A stretch of 63,623 nucleotides of DNA from Cyanobacteriota bacterium (lineage in GTDB: Bacteria > Acidobacteriota > Vicinamibacteria > Vicinamibacterales > UBA2999). Below the pieces are notes generated by a model that did no database searches, was not told the DNA's origin, and saw nothing but the letters and a program-made list of their open reading frames with translations. This document shows, one piece after another, positions 18,172 through 27,097 of this stretch. Every line of letters starts with the position of its first letter. The first letter of the stretch is position 1. The translations under genes were made by a program, and so were the position numbers. The stretch is from positions 1 to 63,623 of the forward strand of contig JAIEMQ010000070.1 in NCBI GenBank assembly GCA_019752015.1. Reading direction: 5' to 3'.

Positions 18172-19421
18172 CCGAGGCGCACGTGATCGGCGCCGGCCTG
18201 TCAGGGCTCGCGTCGGCATGGCACCTCGTCGAGCGCGGCCGTCGCGTCACGGTCTTCGATCGCGCCGCCCGGCCGGGCGGCCTGATTCACACGTTGCCGA
18301 CGCCGCATGGTCTCGTGGAGACGGCGGCCAACGCGTTCGTTCGTGATGACATCGTCGATGCATGGTTCGCGCGGCTTCAGCTCCAGCCGTTCACACCACG
18401 GCGCGACAGCAAGCGGCGCTACATCTTTCGTGACGGCAGGCCGCGGCGTTGGCCGTTACGCATCGGCGAGTCCGTTGATCTGGCGTTGCGGGCGGGCCGC
18501 ACGGCGGTCACGCGGCAATTCGCGGCGCGCGGCGGCGAGAGTGTCGAAGACTGGGGCCGCCGCGCCGTTGGCGCGGCCGCGACCGAGTGGCTGCTCGAAC
18601 CGGCGATGCAGGGCATCTATGCGACCGCGGCGTCGAGACTGAACGCCGCCGTCCTGTTCAATGCGCGAAAGCGCGGCCGCCGCCGGATGATCGCTCCGCC
18701 GCGAGGGATGGGCGAGTTCGTCGGTCGTCTTCACGCCCTGCTCGTGGCGCGTGGCGTTGGTTTCGAATTCAATCGTGACGTCGCCGCGATCGAGCCCGGC
18801 GTGCCCACCATCATCGCCACGGACGCATCGACCGCGGCCCGGCTGCTGGCCGAGCGCGCTCCCGATCTCGCGTCAGCGCTCGCGACGATTCGCATCGTGC
18901 CGCTCGTGACCGTCAGCCAATTCTTCGAGCTGCATGACGAGGACGTACGAGGATTCGGTGTGTTGTTCCCTGTAGCGAGCGGCGTTGCGGCGCTTGGCGT
19001 GCTGTTCAACGCCGACATCTTCGACGGCCGCAGCGCGGTTCGATCTGAAACGTGGATCGTCGGCGATCGCGATTGCCGTTTGACCAATCAGCCAGATGCG
19101 CAGCTGCTGCAACAACTCGCGACCGATCGTCACCGGCTGACCGGCCGATCCCAAGAGCCGCTGGCGTCGCACATCACGCGTTGGCCGCGCGCGATACCCG
19201 TCTACGACAATGCAATCGCTGACGTGCAGCGATGGTTGCCTTCGCTTCCGGGCGATGTTGGCCTGGCGGGGAATTACCTGGGTCGCATCGGTGTGTCCGC
19301 GCTCCTCTCGATTGCGGAAGACGCAGCGGCCCGGGTGGCGCCGAACCCCGAAGACGCCAGCGGCGACTCATCAATCGGGCGTCCGCCTTCGTCCTGCGGA
19401 CTACGGCGCGACAAGCTATGA
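18168..19421 (+). CDS. hemY: Protoporphyrinogen oxidase (FAD, HemY/HemG type)
   Basis: The 417-residue flavoprotein begins with a Rossmann FAD site (HVIGAGLSGLASAWHLVERG, then VFDRAARPGGLI) and has the PPO-type segment EPAMQGIYA and the C-terminal FAD motif VGLAGNYLGRIGVSALLSIAEDAA. It aromatises protoporphyrinogen IX, or coproporphyrinogen in the coproporphyrin route. It overlaps hemN by ATGA. It is somewhat shorter than the usual 450-470 residues, with trimmed middle loops. Confidence 0.85.
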   Translation: MTEAHVIGAGLSGLASAWHLVERGRRVTVFDRAARPGGLIHTLPTPHGLVETAANAFVRDDIVDAWFARLQLQPFTPRRDSKRRYIFRDGRPRRWPLRIGESVDLALRAGRTAVTRQFAARGGESVEDWGRRAVGAAATEWLLEPAMQGIYATAASRLNAAVLFNARKRGRRRMIAPPRGMGEFVGRLHALLVARGVGFEFNRDVAAIEPGVPTIIATDASTAARLLAERAPDLASALATIRIVPLVTVSQFFELHDEDVRGFGVLFPVASGVAALGVLFNADIFDGRSAVRSETWIVGDRDCRLTNQPDAQLLQQLATDRHRLTGRSQEPLASHITRWPRAIPVYDNAIADVQRWLPSLPGDVGLAGNYLGRIGVSALLSIAEDAAARVAPNPEDASGDSSIGRPPSSCGLRRDKL

Positions 19422-19753
19422 TGCGCCTCATGTTTTTCCGAGCGGCGACGTTGCGGGCCCTGGCCGTTTTTCTTTTCCTGGCCGCGCCGGCCCTGGCGCA
19501 AACACCTCAGCGCCAGACCCAGGAAGACGATTACACCCGCTACGAGTTGCTCGGCCCCGACACCGCGCAGTTTCGCATCCTCTATGAAGTGACGGCGACG
19601 ACGCCGGGCGCGAGGTTCTTCTTCAACGCGATCCGCAAGGGCAGCATTGCCAGCGACGAACGCGTTTCCGGCATGATGACGGGGCAGCCGCTGAAGTGGG
19701 AAGTGGTGAGCGGCGCGCAAGCGCGAACCGAAGGACATCCAACCGCGATGTAG
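19418..19753 (+). pseudogene. Truncated secreted protein at the island's left edge
   Basis: The 111-residue ORF has a signal peptide (ALAVFLFLAAPALAQ), then DDYTRYELLGPDTAQFRILY and FFFNAIRKGSIASDERVSG, which I recognise as the N-terminus of a much longer secreted family in related bacteria. The sequence stops abruptly after ARTEGHPTAM, where the parent would run on for several hundred residues. The cut falls about 19746, where gene style changes to metal-resistance genes. It begins with ATGATG overlapping the hemY stop, so it was the last gene of the heme operon. Family recognition is from memory. Confidence 0.55.
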
Positions 19754-19837
19754 GTGGAGTTTCCTTTGCGGCAGGACGGCCTCCGCTCGAGTTCCCCTGT
19801 CGCCGTGAAAAAGTTGATGTAAGATGACTGTTCCGGT

Positions 19838-20131
19838 ATGACCCGTCTGGCTGGTATCCTTGTGCTCGTGTTCATCGGCCTCGATGCCACACTCTGCCCT
19901 GTGGTGTGCCTGGCCACCGGCGCAGCAGCGCATCAAACGTCAGGCGTGCCTGCTCACGGGAGCGGCGCGGCTGCTACTTGCGGCGGCACGTGTTGGTCCG
20001 GCGTTACCGCCTCCCGGGTTGAATCCGCTGTCATCCTGATGCGGGATTATTCCCGCCTTCCGGATGGACCAGTGTCACTTCCCTTGCGCTCTCCGGTCGC
20101 AGATATCGATCACCCTCCTCGACTCGCGTAG
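19838..20131 (+). CDS. Small secreted Cys-rich protein, copy A
   Basis: The 97-residue protein has a hydrophobic N-terminus (LAGILVLVFIGLDATLCPVVCLA), then CGGTCWSGV and a C-terminal VADIDHPPRL. The two CX3C pairs are Cys20/24 and Cys48/52. A paralogue with the same three motifs lies at 26577-26894, after the RND genes. Conserved Cys, Asp and His in an exported protein beside metal efflux suggest periplasmic metal binding or sensing; this is inference. It lies 82 bases upstream of the czcC-like gene, probably in the same operon. Confidence 0.6.
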   Translation: MTRLAGILVLVFIGLDATLCPVVCLATGAAAHQTSGVPAHGSGAAATCGGTCWSGVTASRVESAVILMRDYSRLPDGPVSLPLRSPVADIDHPPRLA

Positions 20132-20213
20132 CTCTACCGTCTGTCTGTCGCTCCACCTGCCTGCCGGCGGGAGTCTGCGACTGCTATTTTTCCAGTTTAG
20201 AAAAGGAAATCGG

Positions 20214-21563
20214 ATGCGGTTTCTCCAGATGTGTTGTGGCGTCTCGTACTTGATGGGTGTCGTCGTCACCTCTGCCGTAGCGCAGGATCTGAAGCCTGGT
20301 GCCGTGCTCCCGCTATCCCCGCAGTCCTTGGGTGAAAGCACTCAAACGGCGGGGATGCGCGCCGAGGACTTTCAGCGCATCGCCCTCGAGCGGAATGCGG
20401 AGTTGCAGGCCACGCGTCAGGATATTGCTGGGGCGCGCGGGTTTCTGACGCAGTCGCGCTTGAGGCCGAACCCCGGTGTTGACTTCTCGTTCACCAGCGG
20501 CCGCCCGTTGGGCTCGCCTGGGGAGCGGAGCATCGACATCGGTTACGCACACACGATTCAGCTTGGCGGTAAACGAGCCCGGCGCATCGATGTCGCGCAA
20601 GTGGGCATAGAGGTGGCGGAATTGCTGGCTTCTAATCGTCAGCGCGTCCTCCGGACGGAGATCCATACCCGGTATGCGGAGGCACTTGCCGCGGCCCGCA
20701 ACGTCGCCACATTGGGAGAGCTGTTCGAGTTGAACCAACGCAGCTTCAAAGTCGCGGCCGAACGGGTATCCGAGGGCGAAGGCGCGCTGCTCGAGCAAAG
20801 GCTGCTGGAGGTGGAGGTCGGCCGGATCGCGGCGGATCGTTTCGTCGCCGCAGGTGCGGCTGAGCGCGCTTTCGTGGCATTGAAGGTTGCGGCCGGAATC
20901 GCGCCCAGCGAACCTTTGGCCCTGGCGGGGGAGCTCGCGACGCCCGCCGTGGACCTCACGATGGATCAGGCCATCGATCGGGCGCTCGCCGAACGTCCGG
21001 ACGCGAAAGCCGCTCGTGCAGAAGAGACGCGAGCGGAAGCCGAGTTGCGCCTGGCGCGGGCCGAACGGACACCTGATGTGATCGGTGTCGTCCGTTACAG
21101 CCAAAACTCGTCACGGTTCAACCAGCTGGGCACGACACCAACCGGTCAGCTCGTGCCGCTTCGTGACACCGATCATGCCCTGACCGCCGGAGTGTCCATT
21201 CCGCTGCCGTTTGCAAACCGGAACCAGGGTGCTATCGAGACGGCGGGCGCCCGGCGGCGCGCCGCAGCGCTCCGCCGGGAGTTCATCGAACAATCAGTGC
21301 GCGGTGAGGTCCGAGGCGCATTTGCGCAGTACGTCGGCGCCCGGCAGGCGGTCGACGTATTCGATCGTCAGGTCATCAGGCAGGCGCAGCAGACGGTGAA
21401 TACGATGCGCACCAGCTACGAGTTGGGCGAGACGCGTCTTCTCGATCTCGTGCAGGAGCAACGGCGGCTTGTCGAGATCCAAAAGGCGTTTACCGACGCC
21501 TTGAAAGAGCTCTATGTCGCGCGCGCAACTCTCGAGCAGGCCGTCGGTACTGAATTGAGGTGA
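20214..21563 (+). CDS. czcC: CzcC-type outer-membrane channel of RND metal efflux
   Basis: The 449-residue TolC-family protein has a signal peptide (ending AVAQ) and two OEP domains, with the heavy-metal subgroup look: RNAELQATRQDIAGARGFL, RLRPNPGVDFSF, AHTIQLGGKRARRIDVA and the second-repeat RTSYELGETRLLDLVQEQRRL (compare Y..G...LLDLLDAQR). AAAAGGAAA precedes the ATG at 20214; the upstream in-frame extension was rejected. It forms the outer-membrane exit of the CzcB/CzcA pump encoded next. Confidence 0.85.
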   Translation: MRFLQMCCGVSYLMGVVVTSAVAQDLKPGAVLPLSPQSLGESTQTAGMRAEDFQRIALERNAELQATRQDIAGARGFLTQSRLRPNPGVDFSFTSGRPLGSPGERSIDIGYAHTIQLGGKRARRIDVAQVGIEVAELLASNRQRVLRTEIHTRYAEALAAARNVATLGELFELNQRSFKVAAERVSEGEGALLEQRLLEVEVGRIAADRFVAAGAAERAFVALKVAAGIAPSEPLALAGELATPAVDLTMDQAIDRALAERPDAKAARAEETRAEAELRLARAERTPDVIGVVRYSQNSSRFNQLGTTPTGQLVPLRDTDHALTAGVSIPLPFANRNQGAIETAGARRRAAALRREFIEQSVRGEVRGAFAQYVGARQAVDVFDRQVIRQAQQTVNTMRTSYELGETRLLDLVQEQRRLVEIQKAFTDALKELYVARATLEQAVGTELR

Positions 21564-21568
21564 GGAAA

Positions 21569-22870
21569 ATGGTCATGGAATCGCAGGCCGGCGCAACGGG
21601 CAGACCTGGTCTCCGGCGAGCCTTGCTCTTCGGGATAGTAGCCGCAGTGGCTCTCACTGTGATCGTCGTGGTCGGCCGGATCCGGTCGTCTTCCCCGGCG
21701 GCAGCACCCGACGGCGCCAAGGCCGAAGCGATGCAGAACAAAACATCCGCCGACGTCGTGACGATCTCGGGCGAAGCGCAAGAAACGATTGGACTCACGG
21801 TCGTCAGTGCCGAAGAGCGGCCCTTCATCGCGATGATCCAGACCACGGGTGTCGTAATGCCCAATGAAACGCGGGTGGCACGTATCCGGCCTCTCGCTCC
21901 CGGGCGCGTCGAGGAAGTACACATCCGTGTCGGCGACCGAGTGAACGCCGGCCAGCCGCTGGTGACCTACGACAACATCGAGATGGGGCAGCTCGCCGGC
22001 GAGTACCGTGCAGCAGCGGCCGGCGTGGAGCGCGCGCAGGCCGAGGCGGATGTCGCGCGCCGCGCGCTCGAGCGAGGGGACCGGCTCGTCGAATCAGGCG
22101 GCATCTCACGCGCCGAATACGAGCGGCGCGACGCTGAACAGAAGCGTGCGCTTGCGGCGATCAGCACCGAACGCGCCGCCATGGCGATCGTCGAGCAGAA
22201 GCTCCGCCGGTTCGGCGTTGCTAGTGCGGACCTCTCCAGATTGAGTTCGGCTGAGGTTGGAGGCTCATCCCGCGGGGTCCTGCGCGCAGCATTCGCTGGA
22301 GTCGTAACCGCAACGAACGTTGCGCCAGGAGACAGCGTCGATACACAACGGGAGCTGGTCACCGTCGCCGACCTGTCGACCGTCTGGGTGCTTGGGGACA
22401 TCTACCAGAAGGATCTCGGCGCAGTGACACGCGGCCAAGAGGCGCTAATCACGGTGGAGAGCTATCCGGGACAGACGTTCAACGGACGGATTACATACAT
22501 CAGTGATGTCCTCGATCCTGCCAGCCGGACGGCCAAAGTGAGAGCGGAGGTGCCCAATCGCGATGGGCGTCTGAGACTGCAGATGTTCGTCAGTATGCAG
22601 GTCCCCACCGGAGACACTCGTTCGACGATTGTCATCCCCTCCACCGCGATTCAAGAAATCGATGAGCAAACGGTGGTCTTTGTCCAGACCGGCGTAGACA
22701 CCTTCGAGAAGCGGGCGGTCGCGCTCGGACCCGCCCAGCGCGATACGGTTCCTGTGCTTGAAGGAGTCAAGGCCGGTGACCGGGTCGTTACCACCGGTGC
22801 GTTCATGCTCAAGAGCAAGCTCAAGGCCTCGTCCATTGAGGCTGAGGGCGAGGAACCGGAAAAGCAGTAG
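21569..22870 (+). CDS. czcB: CzcB-type membrane-fusion protein
   Basis: The 433-residue adaptor has an N-terminal TM helix (LLFGIVAAVALTVIVVVG), the lipoyl half GRVEEVHIRVGDRVNAGQPL, a helical hairpin (about residues 150-210), the second lipoyl half FAGVVTATNVAPGDSVDTQ and barrel motifs VWVLGDIYQKDL and ISDVLDPASRTAKVR, typical of HME-RND adaptors. No His-rich N-terminal metal-binding stretch is seen. An upstream GTG overlapping the czcC stop is possible, but the ATG at 21569 has GGTGAGGA in the right place. Confidence 0.87.
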   Translation: MVMESQAGATGRPGLRRALLFGIVAAVALTVIVVVGRIRSSSPAAAPDGAKAEAMQNKTSADVVTISGEAQETIGLTVVSAEERPFIAMIQTTGVVMPNETRVARIRPLAPGRVEEVHIRVGDRVNAGQPLVTYDNIEMGQLAGEYRAAAAGVERAQAEADVARRALERGDRLVESGGISRAEYERRDAEQKRALAAISTERAAMAIVEQKLRRFGVASADLSRLSSAEVGGSSRGVLRAAFAGVVTATNVAPGDSVDTQRELVTVADLSTVWVLGDIYQKDLGAVTRGQEALITVESYPGQTFNGRITYISDVLDPASRTAKVRAEVPNRDGRLRLQMFVSMQVPTGDTRSTIVIPSTAIQEIDEQTVVFVQTGVDTFEKRAVALGPAQRDTVPVLEGVKAGDRVVTTGAFMLKSKLKASSIEAEGEEPEKQ

Positions 22871-22883
22871 CGGAGTCGACGTG

Positions 22884-25800
22884 ATGATTGAGCGCATTCT
22901 CGATTTCAGCATCCGATGGCGAGGACTCGTCATGATCCTTGGCGTGGTTCTGGTGGCCTTCGGCCTCTATTCAGCGACACGCCTGCCCATCGATGCGGTC
23001 CCTGACATCACGAGCAACCAGGTTCAGATCAACACCATCGCCCCGGCTTTTGCTCCGCTCGAGATGGAACAGTACGTCACGTTTCCAATCGAGGTCGCGC
23101 TGAGCAGCGTTCCGCGCAAACAGGAGATTCGTTCGATCTCACAGTTCGGCCTGTCACAGGTCACGGTGACGTTCGATGATGGCGTCGACCTGTATTGGGC
23201 ACGGCAACTCGTCCTCGAGCGCCTTCGAGAGGCGGAGCGCGATCTGCCTCCCGGCGTGGCGCCAGAGCTCGCACCGATCAGTACGGGCCTTGGTGAGATC
23301 TACCAGTTCACCATCGAACGGGATCGTTCGCTGTCACCCGACCAGGATCTGCTGAAGGCCGGCGGCGTCGCCGAGGGGCAACACACCGACACGCTGACGG
23401 ACCTCCGAACGATCCTTGATTGGTACATCAAGCCGCAACTGCGCACGGTTCCAGGTGTCATTGAAGTGAACAGTTTCGGTGGACGCGAGAAGCAATATGA
23501 GGTGCTCGTCGATCCAGCACGCCTCGCCGGGTTTCGCTTGACGCTCCGCCAAGTCGTGGAGGCGCTCGAGCGGAACAACGCGAACGCAGGAGGGGCTTAC
23601 ATCGAGCGTGGGGGCGAACAGCAGCTCCTCCGAGGCGTTGGCCTGATCCGCTCCGCGAGCGATATCGAAAGCATCGTCGTGGCGGCGCAAAACGGGACGC
23701 CAGTGTACGTGCGCGATGTCGCCCGCGTCGCCGTTGGCGCACAGGTCAGACAGGGAGCCGCGACCCGGGACGGCCGGGGCGAAACGGTTATGGGCATGGC
23801 GATGCTTTTGAAGGGAGAGAACAGCCGCACGGTGACGGAGGCGGTCAAAGCCCGCCTCCAGGAGATCCAGAAATCTCTGCCGGCGGGAATCATCATCGAG
23901 CCGTTCTACGACCGGACGGACTTGGTCGGTAAGACCATTGGCACGGCCCGCCGAAACCTGACGGAGGGCGGCATTTTGGTCATCGTCGTCCTGTTCCTGT
24001 TTCTGCTGCAGCTTCGAGCGGGACTCATCGTGTCATCGGCAATCCCTCTTTCGATGCTGATTGCGATCATCGGAATGAATTACTTCGGGGTGTCGGCGAA
24101 CCTGATGAGCCTCGGTGCCATCGATTTTGGCTTGGTGGTCGATGGAGCCGTAATTATCGTGGAGAACACCGTGCGGCGGCTGGCAGAACGGCGGCACACA
24201 CGCCAGCGGGCACTGACCACCGAGGAACGCCATGCGATCACGAAAGAGGCGGCCGTAGAGGTCCTGAAACCCGCTCTCTTTGGCATGGTCATTATCATTG
24301 CAGCCTATCTCCCGATTCTCACGCTCTCCGGAATCGAGGGAAAGATGTTCCGGCCGATGGCATTCACGGTAATTCTCGCGCTCTGCGGCGCCGTCGTGCT
24401 CAGCCTCACATTGATTCCCGCACTCAGCGCCATCTTCCTTCGGGATCCGGCCCGCGAACGCGAGCATCCTGTGCTCGCACGCCTCACGCCAGCGTATCTG
24501 CGCGCGTTGACACGATTCGTCGGACATCCCGCGAAAACAACCGCCGCGGCAGCGGCAGTGTTCCTGGTGACCGGATCGCTGTTTTTCGTGATGGGGAGCG
24601 AGTTCCTGCCACAGTTGGAAGAGGGCGCCCTGGCCGTCAACCACGTTCGGCTCAAGAGCGTGTCGTTGAGCGAGGCAGTGCGGCAGTCGGCAATGGTCGA
24701 GGGCCTGCTGCAATCATTTCCGGAGGTGCAGTCAACCGTCACCCGCATCGGCAGGCCCGAGATCGCGACCGATCCCATGGGCCCGGACATGGCGGACACC
24801 TATGCCATTCTGAAACCGCATGACCAGTGGCGTCCCGGTGTCGACCAGGACGAGTTGGTTCGCGAAGTATCCGAGAAACTCGAAGGGATACCTGGGATCG
24901 TGACCTCGATCTCCCAGCCGATCGAGTTCCGGATGATGGAGCTCATCGAAGGGGTGGGTGTGCGAGCCGACGTCGGCATCAAAATCTTCGGTGAAGACAT
25001 GAACACGTTGTTGCGTGAAGCAAACGAGGTGGCAGCGATTGTCAGGACCGTTCCCGGCGCAGCGGACGTCAAGGTCCAGCAGATTACCGGACTGCCTGTG
25101 CTCGACATCACGATCGATCGCCAAGCCATTGCGCGCTATGGAATCAACGCTGCGGACGTTCAAGAGGTCATCCAGTCGGCGGTCGCGGGGACGGAGGCCT
25201 CGACGGTGCTGGAAGGGTTCATGCGGTTCGACTTGGTCGTGCGCTTCCCTCCGGAAGTTCGTCGCGACGCGGAAGCAGTCGGCAACCTCTTGGTCAGCGC
25301 GCCTAACGGCGAGCGGGTGCCATTGCGACAAGTCGCGCGAATCACGAGCCGCGAAGGGCCGGCCGAAGTGAGTCGCGAGAATGGCCGACGGCGGATCACG
25401 GTCGAAGTCAACGTGCGGAATCGTGATATTGGTTCCATGGTCGAGGAGGCTCGGAACAAGGTCGACGAAGCCGTCAACCTGCCGGCGGGCTACACGATGG
25501 ATTGGGGCGGCATGTACGAGCATCTCGAAAGCGGCCGCCGTCGCCTGATGATCGTCGTGCCAATCACCTTCGCCATCATCTTTCTCCTGCTGTTTACGAC
25601 CTTCAACTCGCTGAAGCAGGCCGCGCTGGTGTTCACTGGTATTCCGTTCGCCATTACTGGCGGCTTGCTCGGGTTGTTCCTGCGGGGCATGAACTTTTCG
25701 ATGAGCGCAGGCGTGGGTTTCATCGCCTTGTTCGGGGTCGCCGTGCTGAATGGAGTCGTCATGCTCAGCTTCATCAATCAGCTGCGTGAAGAAGGAAGGA

Positions 25801-26042
25801 GCGTGAAGGACGCCGTCATGGAAGGTGCCGAAAAGCGCTTTCGCCCCGTCTTGATGACGGCCGCCGTCGCTAGCCTGGGATTCATTCCGATGGCCATATC
25901 CACGGGGACTGGCGCTGAGGTGCAGCGGCCACTCGCGACGGTAGTGATCGGCGGGTTGATCACGTCGACAATGCTGACCCTCTTCGTCCTGCCGGCGTTG
26001 TTCTCGTGGTTCGAACGCGATCGACCGGAGGTGGAGTTGTGA
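22884..26042 (+). CDS. czcA: Heavy-metal RND efflux pump (CzcA type)
   Basis: The 1052-residue pump has the RND plan of 12 TM helices and two large periplasmic loops. The N-terminus MIERILDFSIRWR, RLPIDAVPDITSNQVQI and the fourth-helix motif DFGLVVDGAVIIVEN near residue 413 place it in the HME branch. That motif is of the DFG..DGA..EN kind linked to Zn/Co/Cd (CzcA) or Ni/Co pumps, not the Cu/Ag AIGAMVDAA kind; the divalent-cation guess follows from this. Later helices include FNSLKQAALVFTGIPFA and FIALFGVAVLNGVVMLS. Full length, no breaks. ATG chosen over the adjacent GTG. Confidence 0.92.
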   Translation: MIERILDFSIRWRGLVMILGVVLVAFGLYSATRLPIDAVPDITSNQVQINTIAPAFAPLEMEQYVTFPIEVALSSVPRKQEIRSISQFGLSQVTVTFDDGVDLYWARQLVLERLREAERDLPPGVAPELAPISTGLGEIYQFTIERDRSLSPDQDLLKAGGVAEGQHTDTLTDLRTILDWYIKPQLRTVPGVIEVNSFGGREKQYEVLVDPARLAGFRLTLRQVVEALERNNANAGGAYIERGGEQQLLRGVGLIRSASDIESIVVAAQNGTPVYVRDVARVAVGAQVRQGAATRDGRGETVMGMAMLLKGENSRTVTEAVKARLQEIQKSLPAGIIIEPFYDRTDLVGKTIGTARRNLTEGGILVIVVLFLFLLQLRAGLIVSSAIPLSMLIAIIGMNYFGVSANLMSLGAIDFGLVVDGAVIIVENTVRRLAERRHTRQRALTTEERHAITKEAAVEVLKPALFGMVIIIAAYLPILTLSGIEGKMFRPMAFTVILALCGAVVLSLTLIPALSAIFLRDPAREREHPVLARLTPAYLRALTRFVGHPAKTTAAAAAVFLVTGSLFFVMGSEFLPQLEEGALAVNHVRLKSVSLSEAVRQSAMVEGLLQSFPEVQSTVTRIGRPEIATDPMGPDMADTYAILKPHDQWRPGVDQDELVREVSEKLEGIPGIVTSISQPIEFRMMELIEGVGVRADVGIKIFGEDMNTLLREANEVAAIVRTVPGAADVKVQQITGLPVLDITIDRQAIARYGINAADVQEVIQSAVAGTEASTVLEGFMRFDLVVRFPPEVRRDAEAVGNLLVSAPNGERVPLRQVARITSREGPAEVSRENGRRRITVEVNVRNRDIGSMVEEARNKVDEAVNLPAGYTMDWGGMYEHLESGRRRLMIVVPITFAIIFLLLFTTFNSLKQAALVFTGIPFAITGGLLGLFLRGMNFSMSAGVGFIALFGVAVLNGVVMLSFINQLREEGRSVKDAVMEGAEKRFRPVLMTAAVASLGFIPMAISTGTGAEVQRPLATVVIGGLITSTMLTLFVLPALFSWFERDRPEVEL

Positions 26043-26374
26043 TACACGAAATCAAGACGATCATTCGCCCGTCGCGGCTCGATGCCGTGATGGACGCCCT
26101 CCATGCGATTCCCGGCATGCCGGGCGTGGCGATGTCACGCGTCCACGGCTATGTCCGGCTTCACCCGCACGATGCCGATCCAGCCCCGCGCGGAACCGAG
26201 GCCGATTTCGTGAGGCTCGAGACGTGATTCCGGCGCGTCTTGGCGAGCACCTGACCGGTGCGACCCGACGAGCGGCGCACACAGGCGGGGCCGGAGATGG
26301 AAGTGATCTTTGTCACCGCTGTCCAAGGCGCCATCCGGATTCGCAACGGTGAGCGCGACCTCGCGGCGCTCTGA
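26039..26374 (+). pseudogene. PII-like (GlnB-family) protein with two frameshifts
   Basis: The first frame gives IHEIKTIIRPSRLDAVMDAL and PGVAMSRVHGY, a PII-family N-terminus, and stops after 62 residues. Family sequence resumes in another frame (VIPARLGEHLTG, then AAHTGGAGDG) and again in the first frame (EVIFVTAVQGAIRIRNGERD, the usual PII end). The shifts fit one lost G and two lost bases in short A/G runs. The GTG start overlaps the czcA stop. PII-like proteins of this kind are known beside HME-RND pumps. Either real decay or consensus errors in the assembly. Confidence 0.65.
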
Positions 26375-26540
26375 TCCGACGTCTCGCATCGGGCGATGCC
26401 AGGAACAGGCGCTCAGCAGTGTCGCGTGCGCGCGCTGCAATTCCCTGTCTCGAGCCTTCGGTGAGGACTCTGCAGCCAGCGCCACTTGATGCTCGACGCG
26501 ACTTACGTCCGATGGTCGACGATGCTGGGACCTCGCTCGC

Positions 26541-26570
26541 TTGGTGAATCGCCGGATTCCAACGTATAGT
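26541..26570 (+). promoter_or_regulatory. Candidate promoter for Cys-rich copy B
   Basis: TTGGTG and TATAGT are separated by 18 bases just upstream of the small Cys-rich gene. The -10 lies only six bases before the GTG at 26577, so either the message is nearly leaderless or an internal start is used. Weak evidence. Confidence 0.3.
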
Positions 26571-26576
26571 AGCGCG

Positions 26577-26894
26577 GTGCAACTCGCACGGGATACCGTC
26601 AGACGATCGAGGCGCCTTGTCATCCTGCTGATGGCGGTGTTCACGATCAACGCGACCGTGTGTCCAGCCCTCTGCCTGGCGTCGGACGTCGTGCCACAGA
26701 ACGCGGCGCCCGGGGCGTCCCACAGCGGGTGTGGACCCTCCTGTCAGTCTGGCGTCCGGATTCTCAGTGCCTCGGCGCCTGGTTACCTGCTTCCGCCGAC
26801 AAACCGTGAACCACACCCGCCAACCGTACTCGTCTCGCTGAATTCAGCGGCTGACATCGATCATCCCCCGCGTCTTCGCTACTCCGCGATGTAG
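26577..26894 (+). CDS. Small secreted Cys-rich protein, copy B
   Basis: The 105-residue protein is a paralogue of the 19838 gene. It has a hydrophobic N-terminus (RRLVILLMAVFTINATVCPALCLA), a second CX3C pair in CGPSCQSGV and a C-terminal AADIDHPPRL. Cys pairs are 29/33 and 52/56. The middle is Pro/Ser/Thr-rich and not conserved. The GTG start was chosen to match the short signal segment of copy A; a TTG/GTG pair 33-36 bases upstream is also possible. Function unknown; metal binding is inferred from Cys/His content and context. Confidence 0.58.
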   Translation: MQLARDTVRRSRRLVILLMAVFTINATVCPALCLASDVVPQNAAPGASHSGCGPSCQSGVRILSASAPGYLLPPTNREPHPPTVLVSLNSAADIDHPPRLRYSAM

Positions 26895-27097
26895 TTCGTC
26901 GTGATGAGTGGCTGTCCGTGGTGTGTTCGCACCGCGGCGGCGACGCGTCGTTTCTCCGTACTGTCAAGGCGCGCACGCCGAGACGACGCGCGACGGAAAT
27001 TCTCGAGACATTCGGGCTCCTGGACCAGAGCGATGGCCACATGCACATCGCACGTCTGCAGCCTCCGGCGGCGACAGCGCATGGTAGGGCGCAATGC

